A stretch of 64,000 nt of DNA from Bacteroides sp. (GTDB taxonomy: Bacteria > Bacteroidota > Bacteroidia > Bacteroidales > Bacteroidaceae), in NCBI GenBank assembly GCA_022648295.1, contig JALCME010000012.1, positions 1 to 64,000 of the forward strand, written 5' to 3'. Positions 1-8,723 of this stretch are shown here, one piece after another (the first letter of the stretch is position 1; every line of letters starts with the position of its first letter). The notes beneath the pieces were generated by a model. That model was given only the letters and a program-made list of their open reading frames with translations, made no database searches and was not told the origin of the DNA. The translations under genes and the position numbers were made by a program.

Positions 1-535
1 GGCTTTGGAAAAGATCAACATAAGGATCCATACGATTAGCCGTCGTTGGTCCCATAGAACCACATGCCATTCCTGCAGGTGTCTTAGCAGGACCCGCATA
101 ATAAATAGGATGATCCTTTATATATTGCGGCAAATCTTCTCCACGATCTAAACGTTCTTTTAGTTTGGCATGAGCTATATCACGCCCTACTATAATTGTC
201 CCGTTCAATGACAAGCGAGTGGATACCGGGTGTTTTGTCAGCACCTTCAAATATCCTTCATTGGCTGATTCAAATCAATCTTCACTACATCGCCTTCACC
301 CGATTTGGGTAGCTCTGCCGGAATTAGCTCACCTGGATTATCATCCAACTTTTCTATCCAGATACTATCCTGATTAATTTTACATTTAATATTACGATCA
401 GCAGAACAAGACACTCCCAACCCTACAGGGCAAGAAGCTCCGTGGCGAGGCAGACGTATAATGCGTGCATCTTACCTCCGAATTGTGTTCCTAATCGGAT
501 ATTGTGAGCTTCTTCCAAAACTTTCTTAAATAGTG
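1..535 (-). pseudogene. Class I fumarate hydratase remnant, truncated and frameshifted
   Basis: Reverse-strand translation gives the C-terminal half of a class I (iron-sulfur) fumarase in three consecutive frames. The order is KVLEEAHNIRLGTQFGG, then [15 protein letters not shown] with [11 protein letters not shown], then [33 protein letters not shown] and [17 protein letters not shown] at the window edge. Two lesions separate the frames. Near position 477 about 13 nt are missing, between the GGK and DARII codons. Near position 264 one T is missing, so the frame reads KDI-stop instead of KDILK. No fumarase-like sequence is seen upstream of about 535, so the N-terminal half is absent. The remaining C-terminus lies outside the window. 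The family identification is secure from the motifs; the exact breakpoints are estimates by eye. Confidence 0.85.
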
Positions 536-815
536 TTTTCGCTCACGGGCTTGTATGAATGAGATTTTCTCTATATATTGGCATTGAGTTCCTTTCAAAT
601 CTGTAGGGTGTATTTCTTTTGGGTTTAGTACTTTAAAAAACGTAGCTATTCAGACTAGAAAAGAGTTTTTTTATTTTTTATTTCAACTGTTTTAAGACAA
701 GCTCTTATCTAATCTTCCGTTTTTATTTTTTTTAGAATATTAGCCGAATATTCTAGATGTAATGCTTCGTTTTGTTTTAGAAATATTATTTTTGTGTTCA
801 AAATAATGACTGACC
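536..815. other. Intergenic region upstream of the membrane regulator
   Basis: AT-rich, with no coding signal I can support. TATTTTTG at 787-794 matches the Bacteroides -7 consensus TAnnTTTG and would give a leader of about 15-20 nt before the ATG at 816. No TTTG lies at the usual -33 distance, so the promoter is tentative. The 11-bp CACG array found before the peptide operons is not present here, so autoregulation by that array is not supported. Confidence 0.4.
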
Positions 816-1853
816 ATGAAATACTATCGACAAACTAAATATTTACTTCTGTTCCTTTTTATAGTTAACTTGGGCGTATTATCTTATTTTATATACCAGA
901 GTGGAGTTAATAATCAAGTGGAAAACAGGAAGAGAGCTGAACAGAGATTGAAAGACATATCGGAACTTTGGGTAAACCGTGAGTTTGATAAATTGGGTAT
1001 GCCTTTTTCTTCCAGTGGAAGGGTCGGATATCGGACTAAGAGGTCTATGACTTCTGCCGATGGTACTATTGAGGTTGATGTGGATTCTGCAAAAGAGAGA
1101 ATGTGTATGTTTTCACCTGAGTTAGGTGAAAGGACATTAATTCTATATGCATTTGATCACTTGTTTTTAGACTCTTTGAATAACTGCTGGCAGAGAAGTT
1201 TGGGACATGGACTGGAAAAATATCACTGTGTGCTTACTGCCCGGATTGCCAAGTTGTGGGATAAAAAGGATACACTTCTCGTAGGAGGGGATTCAACACT
1301 TTGTGCTCCTCGTAATTTGCTCTGTACTTATTATTTGGATGATTTATATTTGATAGAGGCAAAAGCTTATTTGAAAGTACCTTCGTTTGTCGTTTGTGTG
1401 GATTGGCGCCGATTGGACATTTTGAATAGTATAATCATTGGTTTGTTACTGTTGGGAGGACTTGTTTATGTTTTAAATAGCAATAAAAATGGCCGTTATG
1501 AAACGAGGGATAGTGATGACCTTATTTATCAAATTTCAGAAGATTCATATCAAATAGGTGAAGCGGTTTTTGAAGAGAAAACAGGAACCTTTACCTGTTT
1601 GGACTATTCGTCTGTTTATTCCCCGCAACCTCATAAATTGTTAATCGCATTTGTTCAGGCTCCGCAGCATTTTCTTTCCAATGATGATATAGCCGGAATT
1701 TGTAGCTGGTCTGTGGATGATGCAGGGATCAATGAGAGGAGGAGATCTGCCATAAAGTTGTTACGTAAACAACTCCAATCGGGAGAAAGCCATGTCTATG
1801 TGGAGCATGTGAAAGAAAAAAACGGATATCGCATGTTTGTTGCTAATGAATAA
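816..1853 (+). CDS. Membrane-anchored winged-helix transcriptional regulator (putative envelope sensor)
   Basis: 345 aa. There is one hydrophobic span at about residues 8-28. A periplasmic region of about 175 residues follows, with six cysteines (97, 124, 138, 163, 170, 194). A second span lies at 203-221 and a cytoplasmic tail at 222-345. The tail from about 240 resembles the OmpR/PhoB-type C-terminal winged helix: HKLLIAFV and FLSNDDIAG (first helices), RRRSAIKLLRKQL (recognition helix region) and NGYRMFV (wing). The architecture is therefore a one-component sensor, like ToxR but with the DNA-binding domain at the C-terminus. It lies 141 bp upstream of the first NVEALA gene on the same strand. 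An 11-bp direct-repeat operator lies just downstream and again before two other operons, and OmpR/PhoB-type domains are known to bind 11-bp repeats. I infer that it is their regulator. The fold call is good; ligand and targets are inference. Confidence 0.75.
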   Translation: MKYYRQTKYLLLFLFIVNLGVLSYFIYQSGVNNQVENRKRAEQRLKDISELWVNREFDKLGMPFSSSGRVGYRTKRSMTSADGTIEVDVDSAKERMCMFSPELGERTLILYAFDHLFLDSLNNCWQRSLGHGLEKYHCVLTARIAKLWDKKDTLLVGGDSTLCAPRNLLCTYYLDDLYLIEAKAYLKVPSFVVCVDWRRLDILNSIIIGLLLLGGLVYVLNSNKNGRYETRDSDDLIYQISEDSYQIGEAVFEEKTGTFTCLDYSSVYSPQPHKLLIAFVQAPQHFLSNDDIAGICSWSVDDAGINERRRSAIKLLRKQLQSGESHVYVEHVKEKNGYRMFVANE

Positions 1854-1882
1854 AACCAGATTGATTATAGTCAGTATATATG

Positions 1883-1910
1883 AGGCGTGAAATTTTTTTC
1901 ACGCCTTTTT
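1883..1910 (+). terminator. Hairpin with T-tract after the regulator gene, overlapping the operator
   Basis: AGGCGTGAAA at 1883-1892 pairs perfectly with TTTCACGCCT at 1897-1906 across a 4-nt loop, and four Ts follow. This fits an intrinsic terminator for the regulator gene ending at 1853. The same bases form the inverted half-site and first direct repeat of the operator, so the element may do both jobs. Confidence 0.5.
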
Positions 1911-1964
1911 CACGCGCTTTTCACAGGGGGATTTAACTACCATCTATGTAATTTTTTACATTTG
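1886..1964 (+). promoter_or_regulatory. Operator 1 (11-bp CACG direct repeats) and -7 box of the first NVEALA operon
   Basis: An inverted half-site CGTG (1886-1889) is followed by three direct repeats: TTTTCACGCCT (1896-1906), TTTTCACGCGC (1907-1917) and TTTTCACAGGG (1918-1928). Their CAC cores start at 1900, 1911 and 1922, exactly 11 bp apart. A consensus -7 box TACATTTG lies at 1957-1964, with 28 bp between the last repeat and the box. No -33 TTTG is visible, which fits an activator-dependent promoter. The start codon is 30 bp further on. The same arrangement recurs at 14615-14693 and 30056-30135. Confidence 0.8.
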
Positions 1965-1994
1965 TTTCCGTATTAATATAAAAAGGAGTGTCTT

Positions 1995-2216
1995 ATGAGA
2001 AACAACATGAAATTAGGACTTATTGTGACAGTTATGGTCTTGGCTATTGGGGGATGGTGGGTATCTTATCATCATTCTGCAAAAGTTACATCTTTACTAT
2101 TAGAAAATATTGAAGCGTTAGCTCAGGGAGAATCAGGCGGAGTAGGTTGCTATGGGGTTGGGGCAGTTGATTGTCCGTATAGTAAGGACAAAGTATACTT
2201 TATTGGTGAAAGATAA
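1995..2216 (+). CDS. NVEALA-family pre-peptide 1
   Basis: 73 aa. A short hydrophobic N-terminal helix (about residues 6-22) is followed by LLLENIEALAQGES, a variant of the NVEALA signature (residues 38-43 NIEALA), then a 30-residue Gly-rich tail with two cysteines (52 and 60). The Ala-Leu-Ala at 41-43 satisfies the -3/-1 rule for signal peptidase I; cleavage there would release residues 44-73. An alternative housekeeping cleavage after HHSA (residue 29) is possible, as is use of the GG at 48-49. It is the first gene behind operator 1, and its TAA is followed after one base by the ATG of the next lipoprotein gene. Family membership follows from the motif; function as a secreted peptide is inference. 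Confidence 0.8.
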   Translation: MRNNMKLGLIVTVMVLAIGGWWVSYHHSAKVTSLLLENIEALAQGESGGVGCYGVGAVDCPYSKDKVYFIGER

Positions 2217-2217
2217 G

Positions 2218-3270
2218 ATGCATATTATCTGCCTTTCTGTTTTTTGCTCTTTCTTTTTGGCTTGTACTTTTCACTCGGATGATATAAAGGAAAGGTACGT
2301 CACATTTCCGAAGGAACAGCAGTTGGAAGCGCAATCTATAACATTGGATACGGCTTTGTTCCGTTATCCTTTTCGGGTAAAAGTGAGCGGAAATAAAGTG
2401 GCTGTGATGGATTTACATGGAACGGATTATTTTATTCGTTTGTTTCATTATCCGGATTTTCGTTATATGACTTCCTGTGGCAGACATGGAGATTCTCCTG
2501 TTGAAATGCTTTCTGCAGAAAATATACGTTGGATAAATAATTCGTTGTGGACATTAGATGCAAATAACTCAATATTAACTAGGTTTGGATTTGCTTTATC
2601 CGGTGACTCACTGCTTCGTGATGAAACGGTGAGACTGGATAAAGAACTTCTCCGCTGTCTTGATTTTGTGCAATATGATGATTCCACTTTTATCATACCC
2701 GATTACTCCGGTGAAAGCCGCTTCTGCTGGGTAAATCGTTTTGGTTGTCTGCTTCGTAAAACAGGTCTCATTCCCTCTTCTAATGAAGATGCTTTAAAGC
2801 ATGCCCGTCCGGCATTGGCACAGGCATGGCGTAGTTTTATCGATTATAACCCGCATAATGGAGTATTGGCGGCTGTTACCCAATTGGGTGAGGTTTTAGA
2901 GATTTATAATTTGAAAGACAGTACCCATGTGGTATGCATGGGGCCGGGGGGTGAACCTGAATTCAGTGTATCCGAAGGTTATGGCATACCTGCGGGAATT
3001 ATGGGTTTTAGTGATGTTCAGGTAACGGATAGTGCTATCTATGCAATCTTTCATGGGCATTCATTTAAAGATATTAGAAGAGAAATGCAAAAAGGGCATG
3101 TGCAAGATGGTGGCCGGTATATTTATGTTTTTAGTCTACAAGGAAAACCTTTACGGAAATATACCTTAGACCGTTATGTCTATGGCATTTATGTGGATGA
3201 ACGGCGTGGCGTTATTATGGCTACGGATGTGAATAGTGATGAACCTATTGTTGAGTTTAAATTGATTTGA
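2218..3270 (+). CDS. BF3164-type TolB-like propeller lipoprotein
   Basis: I start it at the ATG at 2218, one base after the peptide's stop, giving 350 aa. Starts further upstream overlap the peptide and lack a signal. The leader MHIICLSVFCSFFLAC ends in a lipobox Cys (residue 16), so a lipid-anchored envelope protein is expected. The body shows propeller-like repeats (for example RLFHYPDFRYMTSCGRHGDSP, and near the C-terminus YIYVFSLQGKPLRKYTLD). These match the BF3164/TolB-like lipoprotein pattern of Bacteroides. No catalytic motif is visible. It is translationally linked to NVEALA peptide 1 and to the transglutaminase-like gene downstream (1-bp gap). The role is unknown; binding of the peptide or a ligand is only a guess. 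Confidence 0.75.
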   Translation: MHIICLSVFCSFFLACTFHSDDIKERYVTFPKEQQLEAQSITLDTALFRYPFRVKVSGNKVAVMDLHGTDYFIRLFHYPDFRYMTSCGRHGDSPVEMLSAENIRWINNSLWTLDANNSILTRFGFALSGDSLLRDETVRLDKELLRCLDFVQYDDSTFIIPDYSGESRFCWVNRFGCLLRKTGLIPSSNEDALKHARPALAQAWRSFIDYNPHNGVLAAVTQLGEVLEIYNLKDSTHVVCMGPGGEPEFSVSEGYGIPAGIMGFSDVQVTDSAIYAIFHGHSFKDIRREMQKGHVQDGGRYIYVFSLQGKPLRKYTLDRYVYGIYVDERRGVIMATDVNSDEPIVEFKLI

Positions 3271-3271
3271 T

Positions 3272-5242
3272 ATGTTGATAAGTCATGAAAAGAAATATGG
3301 AATATTACTTCTGCTTTTGTTAAGCTGGGGACTGTATGCCTGCTCTAATCATGAAGACTATTTGGAAGAAGCTCTTGAAATGGCAGATAGTAATAGGGTG
3401 GAATTGGAGAAAGTGTTGTCACACTATAAAAATGATAGCCTGAAATATAAAGCAGCTTGTTTCCTGATAGAAAATATGGTGTATCATTCTTCGTTTTCCG
3501 GTCCGGAACTGAAAAAATATTTAAAATATTATGAATGTATAAGTGGAAGACGTTATGAAATTTCTAAGATAAAAGATTCGTTGGATCGGGTTAATGGCCC
3601 TTTTTCTATTGAGGGGTTAAAGCGGCAGAGTGATATTCATATTCTAGGTTCAAAGTACTTGATACATAATATTGATTGGGCTTTCAAGGTTTGGAGAGAA
3701 CAGCCATGGGGTAGGAATGTTGATTTTAAATCTTTTTGTGAATATATATTGCCATACCGTGTTGGTGATGAAGTGCCAGCTTATTGGAGAGAGAAGCTCT
3801 ATCGTATATATAATCCTGTATTGGATAGTGTACGCGGCTTGCCGCAGGCGGATGACCCGTTGGTTGTAGCTAAAATCATGCTGGATACATTGGTGAAGAA
3901 ACCGGTAGCATTTACCGGAAAATTACCTTCTGGACCTCACATTGGGCCGGAGGTGGTAAAGTGGCGTTCCGGTACGTGTAGAGACTTAGGAGATATAGTC
4001 ACTTATGTCTTGAGAGCTGTGGGCATACCTTGTGCGGTAGATTATATGTCTCGTGGAGACAATAATGCTAATCATTCCTGGAATGTGGTAGCAGATAAAG
4101 ATAAGCATGAGTATATGATAGAGTTCCCTAAAGTTCTGTTTAGGTGTGTGGAAAAATACAAAAGTCCTAAAGGTAAAGTTTATCGGGAGACTTTTAGTCT
4201 GAATAGGAATGACTTGAAAAGAATGAATCGGGATTCCCATTTTATTCATCCTACATTCCGGATTCCTTTATTCATTGATGTCACTTCCCATTATGCTGGA
4301 AAGTGGAATCGGAATTTGTCTTTTTCCAAAGACAGGTTATATCAAAAATGTGCTCATAAAGACATTGTTTATTTGTGCACCTCCCGTCGGTTAGATTGGT
4401 TGCCTATAGCGTGGACTCTTGCAGGTCGGGACAGTATACGTTTTACTGATGTTGAGGGTGGTATTGTTTGCCGTTTAGCTACTTGGAATGAAGGGAAATT
4501 GAATTTATGTACTGATCCTTTTTTAGTGGACAAAGAAACCGGAGAAATGCATTTTTTTATTTCGAAGGCACAATTAGACACCGTATGTCTTTTCTATAAA
4601 TTTCCTTTATACGATGAGCCCTATATAAATCGCATGCGAGGTGGTGTATTTGAGGGAAGTAATTATGGCAGCTTTAAAAATAGTGATACTTTATATTTGA
4701 TACAAAACCCTCCTAATAGATTGTACAGCAGCATTTATCTTGATTCTGAGAGAAAGAAAAAATATAGATATGTGAGGTATAAAGGAGGTGAAAGTAGTTT
4801 TTGCGATGTGTCTGAAATAGAATTTTATGATGTTGATTGTGACTCCAGTTCTTTAAAAGGGATGGTTATAGGTCCTCCGGGCTGTTGGCAAGGCAATGGT
4901 TCTCATGAATATACCAATGCCTTTGACGGTGATCCATATACTTCATTTGATTATAAGTTCCCATCTACCGGGTGGACAGGTCTGGATTTAGGTACTCCTC
5001 ATGTTATCAGAAAGATAAGATATGTCCCGCGTAACCGGGATAATTTCATACATAAAGGAGATAAATATGAATTGTTTTATTGGAAGGATAAAAAATGGAA
5101 TTCCGCAGGTATTCAACAAGCTAAGGCGGATTCTCTTTTATTTGTTGTTCCTCGGAATTCGTTATTGTATTTACAGGATCATACTAGAGGAAAGGACGAA
5201 CGTATTTTTGAATGCATCAGCAAAAAACAGAAGTTTTGGTGA
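3272..5242 (+). CDS. Transglutaminase-like lipoprotein with C-terminal discoidin-like domain
   Basis: 656 aa. The lipoprotein leader ends at Cys24 (LYAC). A transglutaminase-like (papain-fold) core lies at about 220-290. SGTCRDLGD supplies the putative catalytic Cys236, followed by a helix ending AVGIPCAVDY, and NHSWNVV supplies His268. The third acidic residue is not clear by eye; the stretch HEYMIEF is a candidate. The C-terminus (about 515-640) resembles an F5/8 type C (discoidin) carbohydrate-binding fold: YTNAFDGDPYTSFDY and GWTGLDLGTPHVIRKIRYV. In this family context it could be a peptidase, peptide-modifying enzyme or glycan-linked enzyme; the sequence does not decide. It follows the upstream gene by 1 bp and sits in the peptide operon, so action on the exported peptide is an attractive but untested idea. 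Confidence 0.75.
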   Translation: MLISHEKKYGILLLLLLSWGLYACSNHEDYLEEALEMADSNRVELEKVLSHYKNDSLKYKAACFLIENMVYHSSFSGPELKKYLKYYECISGRRYEISKIKDSLDRVNGPFSIEGLKRQSDIHILGSKYLIHNIDWAFKVWREQPWGRNVDFKSFCEYILPYRVGDEVPAYWREKLYRIYNPVLDSVRGLPQADDPLVVAKIMLDTLVKKPVAFTGKLPSGPHIGPEVVKWRSGTCRDLGDIVTYVLRAVGIPCAVDYMSRGDNNANHSWNVVADKDKHEYMIEFPKVLFRCVEKYKSPKGKVYRETFSLNRNDLKRMNRDSHFIHPTFRIPLFIDVTSHYAGKWNRNLSFSKDRLYQKCAHKDIVYLCTSRRLDWLPIAWTLAGRDSIRFTDVEGGIVCRLATWNEGKLNLCTDPFLVDKETGEMHFFISKAQLDTVCLFYKFPLYDEPYINRMRGGVFEGSNYGSFKNSDTLYLIQNPPNRLYSSIYLDSERKKKYRYVRYKGGESSFCDVSEIEFYDVDCDSSSLKGMVIGPPGCWQGNGSHEYTNAFDGDPYTSFDYKFPSTGWTGLDLGTPHVIRKIRYVPRNRDNFIHKGDKYELFYWKDKKWNSAGIQQAKADSLLFVVPRNSLLYLQDHTRGKDERIFECISKKQKFW

Positions 5243-5290
5243 CAAATGCTTTATAAATAGGTGGATAGTGTATAAATTTTATAACAAAAG

Positions 5291-6343
5291 ATGTATAAAA
5301 AGACATTTTGGCTCATTCTATTAAGTAGCTTTATGTTCTCTTGTTCTGGAAAAGATGAAATTCGGAAGGTCACTATGGTTACTTACGATGATTTCAGAAG
5401 TACGCAGCATTTGGTGGGAATGGCTGTGGAGTTTGATGATCCTGTATTGAGACCAATAAGACTACATTTGTATCATGATAGTTTGCTTTTTACGGTGAAT
5501 TCTGGGGAAGATAAACTTTTGCAAGTGTATAACTTAAATACAAGATAGAAAGTGACTGAACATATTTCATTGGGGCAGGGACCTAAAGAGATGGTTGCTC
5601 CCCGTTTTGTGGAAAATGAGGATAATAAAATGTTGTTATTCGATATTGCTACTTCTGTTTTGTTTGAATATGACATTGATCGTTTTGCACAAGAAGAGGC
5701 TCCTGAACCTATTAAGCGTGTCGCATTTAAAGATAAAATATCCGGTGAACCCTGCTTGTTGAATAATGCATTTATTGCTCCCGCCCGTAATCCTAATTAT
5801 ATGTTACAAGTCTTAAATAAGGAGGGAGAAAGAATAGATTCTGTAGGGTCTTATCCCGAAACAAGTGAGAAACTTTCAAATACTGAAATGTTAGAAACGT
5901 ACCAATATTCATTCACTACAGACAGCGAAGGCAAAGTTGTGATATGCTATAATTGGACTGACAGATTGGACTTCTATGGAAAGAATAAAGATTTGAAAAC
6001 CAATATCTATGGTCCTATACATTTTACTTCTCATTATAAAGAATTTCATAATGGAAATGCTACATTTGCTAAACCTGTCAAAGGTGAAACAAGAGATGCT
6101 TATTATAATCCGGTAAGTGTTGGCGATGAAGTTTTTGTTCTATTTAGTGGAAAGTCCGAAGATGAACCGGATTATAGCATTTTAGCTGATAAAATTCTAG
6201 TTTATAGTTGGGATGGAAAGCCTGAGAAAATACTTTCTTTGGATCAGGGAGTTTTTACTTTCACAGTAGATGCTAAAAATAAGTTGATATATGGCATTAG
6301 TGATAAACCGGAATTTCATATTGTAGAATTCTCTTATAATTAA
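5291..6343 (+). pseudogene. BF3164-type lipoprotein gene interrupted by one in-frame TAG
   Basis: Codons from 5291 read MYKKTFWLILLSSFMFSC (lipobox Cys18) and run to AAT ACA AGA TAG at 5546-5548. The same frame then continues without a break as KVTEHISLGQGPKEMV to the stop at 6343. Without the TAG the gene would be a normal 350-codon BF3164-family lipoprotein, and the stop falls inside the propeller between NLNTR and KVTEH. A single base change (for example CAG to TAG) would explain it. A GTG at 5552 could in theory start the second part, but that product would lack the signal peptide. The coding frame downstream is intact, so the mutation looks recent. Readthrough or a sequencing error cannot be excluded. 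Confidence 0.85.
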
Positions 6344-6369
6344 TCTAATTATTAATATAAGTTTGGATA

Positions 6370-7524
6370 ATGAAGAATTGGTTTACTATATTATTTATTA
6401 TAGGTGCAATGTTCTCTTGCTCACAAAAAGAGAAAAAGGGGGAGGGAAAAGTCATTACGGTGGAAGTGGATAAAACTTCAAAGATTATGCTCTCTGATAT
6501 TTTTGATCGGGTAGATTACGTGCCATTGGAAACTGTAGATTCTTCTCTTATTGGTATTGTTGAGCGTTTTCGGCTATTCAATGATAAGCTTTGTGTTTTG
6601 TCTAATAAATCTCTTATGCTGTTTGATAAGCAGACCGGACGTGCAGACTTATGCATTTCAAAATTGGGAAATGCTCCGAGAGAGTATCAATCCTTGTATG
6701 ATGCTTTTGTTGATCGGAAAACCGGGGAAATTGAAGTGCTAGATATGAGTGGGAGAAAAATTCAAAAATATGATATGCACGGAGTATATCGGAAAACGCA
6801 GGAATTGCCTTCAATGCCTTTCTCTTTTATTAAATGTGGAAAAAATGATTATTGGTTTTATAATAATAACATGATTTCCGGTACGGTGAAGTCAGAACTT
6901 ATTCATTTTGATGCAGATCATGGACAGATTGTAAATGAATACTTTCCGATTGATGTTGATCTCGCTAAATATTTCTTTGTTGTAGAAGGTAATAATTTTG
7001 TTGATAGAGGTAAAGATATACTCTTTTTCTGTTGTCCTTCTAATAAAATTTATTTGTTAAAAAACGAATTACCGCCGACTGTGGCATACTCTGTTGATTT
7101 TGGTCGTTGTAAGGTACCAGACGAATTTTATAAACGTAAGTTTTCTGATATTGTGGAGTTTTCAACGGAAGCCAATAAGAGAGGATATGTGTATTTCATT
7201 AATAATTTTTCAGGAAATCAGAGTTATGTACAGTTATCATTCTTTTTAGATCAAAAAGCTTTCTGGAGCATATACTCTGTGCACGATGGAACAGTCCATA
7301 CGGGGTGTATTTTGCAGGATGATTTGAATTCTTTGAATAGCTTTCATTTGAGTAGCTTAAATACGCTTTTTGCTATGGATGGAGGTTGTCTCTATTTCTT
7401 GATTTCTGCAGAGCAATTTGTTGAAATGTGTAGTGGGAATGATAAATTCTCTAAAATGTTGCGGGATAATAATATTAATGACCAGTCCAATCCTTTATTG
7501 GTAAAATGTAGATTCAGAAAATAG
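6370..7524 (+). CDS. 6-bladed beta-propeller lipoprotein (paralogue 1)
   Basis: 384 aa with a lipoprotein leader (FIIGAMFSC, Cys17). It has the N-terminal hallmark DRVDYVPLETVDSSLIG, a blade with LMLFDKQTGR, then NAPREYQSLYDAFVD and a C-terminal NINDQSNPLLVKCRFRK. Those three landmarks define the Bacteroides 6-bladed propeller family seen ten times in this window. The GXXPXEY motif in blade two is present as GNAPREY. No active-site residues are apparent; binding or scaffolding at the cell surface is the usual guess. It follows the broken BF3164 gene by 26 bp and is the first of five tandem paralogues. Confidence 0.8.
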   Translation: MKNWFTILFIIGAMFSCSQKEKKGEGKVITVEVDKTSKIMLSDIFDRVDYVPLETVDSSLIGIVERFRLFNDKLCVLSNKSLMLFDKQTGRADLCISKLGNAPREYQSLYDAFVDRKTGEIEVLDMSGRKIQKYDMHGVYRKTQELPSMPFSFIKCGKNDYWFYNNNMISGTVKSELIHFDADHGQIVNEYFPIDVDLAKYFFVVEGNNFVDRGKDILFFCCPSNKIYLLKNELPPTVAYSVDFGRCKVPDEFYKRKFSDIVEFSTEANKRGYVYFINNFSGNQSYVQLSFFLDQKAFWSIYSVHDGTVHTGCILQDDLNSLNSFHLSSLNTLFAMDGGCLYFLISAEQFVEMCSGNDKFSKMLRDNNINDQSNPLLVKCRFRK

Positions 7525-7560
7525 TTATAGATTGTTGACTTTAAACCATAAATATTATAA

Positions 7561-8718
7561 ATGAAGAAGCTTATTTTAATCTTGTCTCTGGGCTTGCTTT
7601 TCAGTTGTACTGGAAAGCAAAAAGAAAACGCACAAAGTAATCTCGCAGTTATACCAGTGAGTACTGAAAACAGTATCCCTCTTGAATTATCGGGCCTTTC
7701 CAAGGAAGTTTCTTATGTAAAGTTAGCTACGGAAGACGCTTGTCTGATTGGTGAAATCAATAAGTTGCTTTATGTAGACGATTATATTGTAGTGTGCAGT
7801 GACCATAATACCATTTTTTTCTTTAATAAAAACGGAACTTTTAGCCATAAAATCTATCATCAGGGCAAGGGTCCTGGTGAATATCTTAGTATTTCAGATT
7901 TTGAAATAGACAGAAAAGATCATGTAATCACCCTTTTGGATGCCAGCAAACAGCAATTATTGCAATATGATTGGGATGGTACATTTATTAAGAAGAGTGA
8001 TTTGAACTGTTGGGCGGTAGGTTTTCAGCAACTAAACGATTCTATGTATGTGTTATATAGCGGAAATCAGTTTTCTGAAGAAAATAAATATAAGCTAACG
8101 GTTTATAATTTATCGTCGTGTAACGTTTCTGCACATTTCTATCCTATATCAAAGGAGAAATCATCCTATCTTCATGTTTTTACTGACAATAACTTCAGTC
8201 GATGTGGGGATGACGTATTGCTTTGTGAGATGTTTAATGATACGATTTATTCGGTATCTGCTTCAAAATACACTCCCCGGTATTACATAGATTTTGGAAA
8301 GCCGAAAATTCCTTCTTCTTTTTATGAAGCTGGATATGATGATATCATGAATTTCCAAACTAAGCTCCATGAACATGATTATTGCTATGGAATGAGCTCA
8401 TTGGCTAATTTTCAGACAGGCTTTATTACTTCTTGTTTCATCCATAAGAGTGAATATTTTATTTATTACAATAAAGTAACGGAGATTGCTGTTGCCTTCA
8501 ATCAATTAACGGATAAAGCTTTCCTAGGTAATACTTTAGTAGATGTTACAAAGTGCGGAGCACGCTTCTTTTCAAATGGTGATTATTTGTTGATGCTTGC
8601 GGATAATGAGCTGTATGCAAATGAACTAGATAGTCATTCTGTTTTAAAGAAGCAATTAGGTGAGGTGAAAATCGATGATAATCCAATAATTCTGTTATAT
8701 AAGCTAAAAGAAAAATAG
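7561..8718 (+). CDS. 6-bladed beta-propeller lipoprotein (paralogue 2)
   Basis: 385 aa. The leader LILSLGLLFSC gives lipobox Cys16. The signature VSYVKLATEDACLIGEINKL matches the family's YVPLET region, FFFNKNGTFSHKI marks the first blade, and QGKGPGEYLSI carries the GPGEY motif. The C-terminus IDDNPIILLYKLKEK matches the shared DDNP ending. Same strand and close spacing (36 bp) as its neighbours, so it is probably cotranscribed from operator 1. Confidence 0.8.
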   Translation: MKKLILILSLGLLFSCTGKQKENAQSNLAVIPVSTENSIPLELSGLSKEVSYVKLATEDACLIGEINKLLYVDDYIVVCSDHNTIFFFNKNGTFSHKIYHQGKGPGEYLSISDFEIDRKDHVITLLDASKQQLLQYDWDGTFIKKSDLNCWAVGFQQLNDSMYVLYSGNQFSEENKYKLTVYNLSSCNVSAHFYPISKEKSSYLHVFTDNNFSRCGDDVLLCEMFNDTIYSVSASKYTPRYYIDFGKPKIPSSFYEAGYDDIMNFQTKLHEHDYCYGMSSLANFQTGFITSCFIHKSEYFIYYNKVTEIAVAFNQLTDKAFLGNTLVDVTKCGARFFSNGDYLLMLADNELYANELDSHSVLKKQLGEVKIDDNPIILLYKLKEK

Positions 8719-8723
8719 TGCTT

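Noticed and set aside
1883..1928. The CACG repeats taken only as intrinsic terminators
   Set aside because: Hairpins exist at arrays 1 and 3, but array 2 pairs poorly while keeping the 11-bp spacing and the fixed -7 distance. Terminator function alone does not explain this.
2152..3270. Longer 372-codon version of the first BF3164 gene
   Set aside because: It would overlap the NVEALA gene by 65 bp and bury the lipoprotein leader; the ATG at 2218 gives a clean signal with lipobox.
5552..6343. Independent gene starting at GTG 5552
   Set aside because: It is in the same frame as the upstream lipoprotein start, lacks a signal peptide and begins in the middle of a propeller blade.
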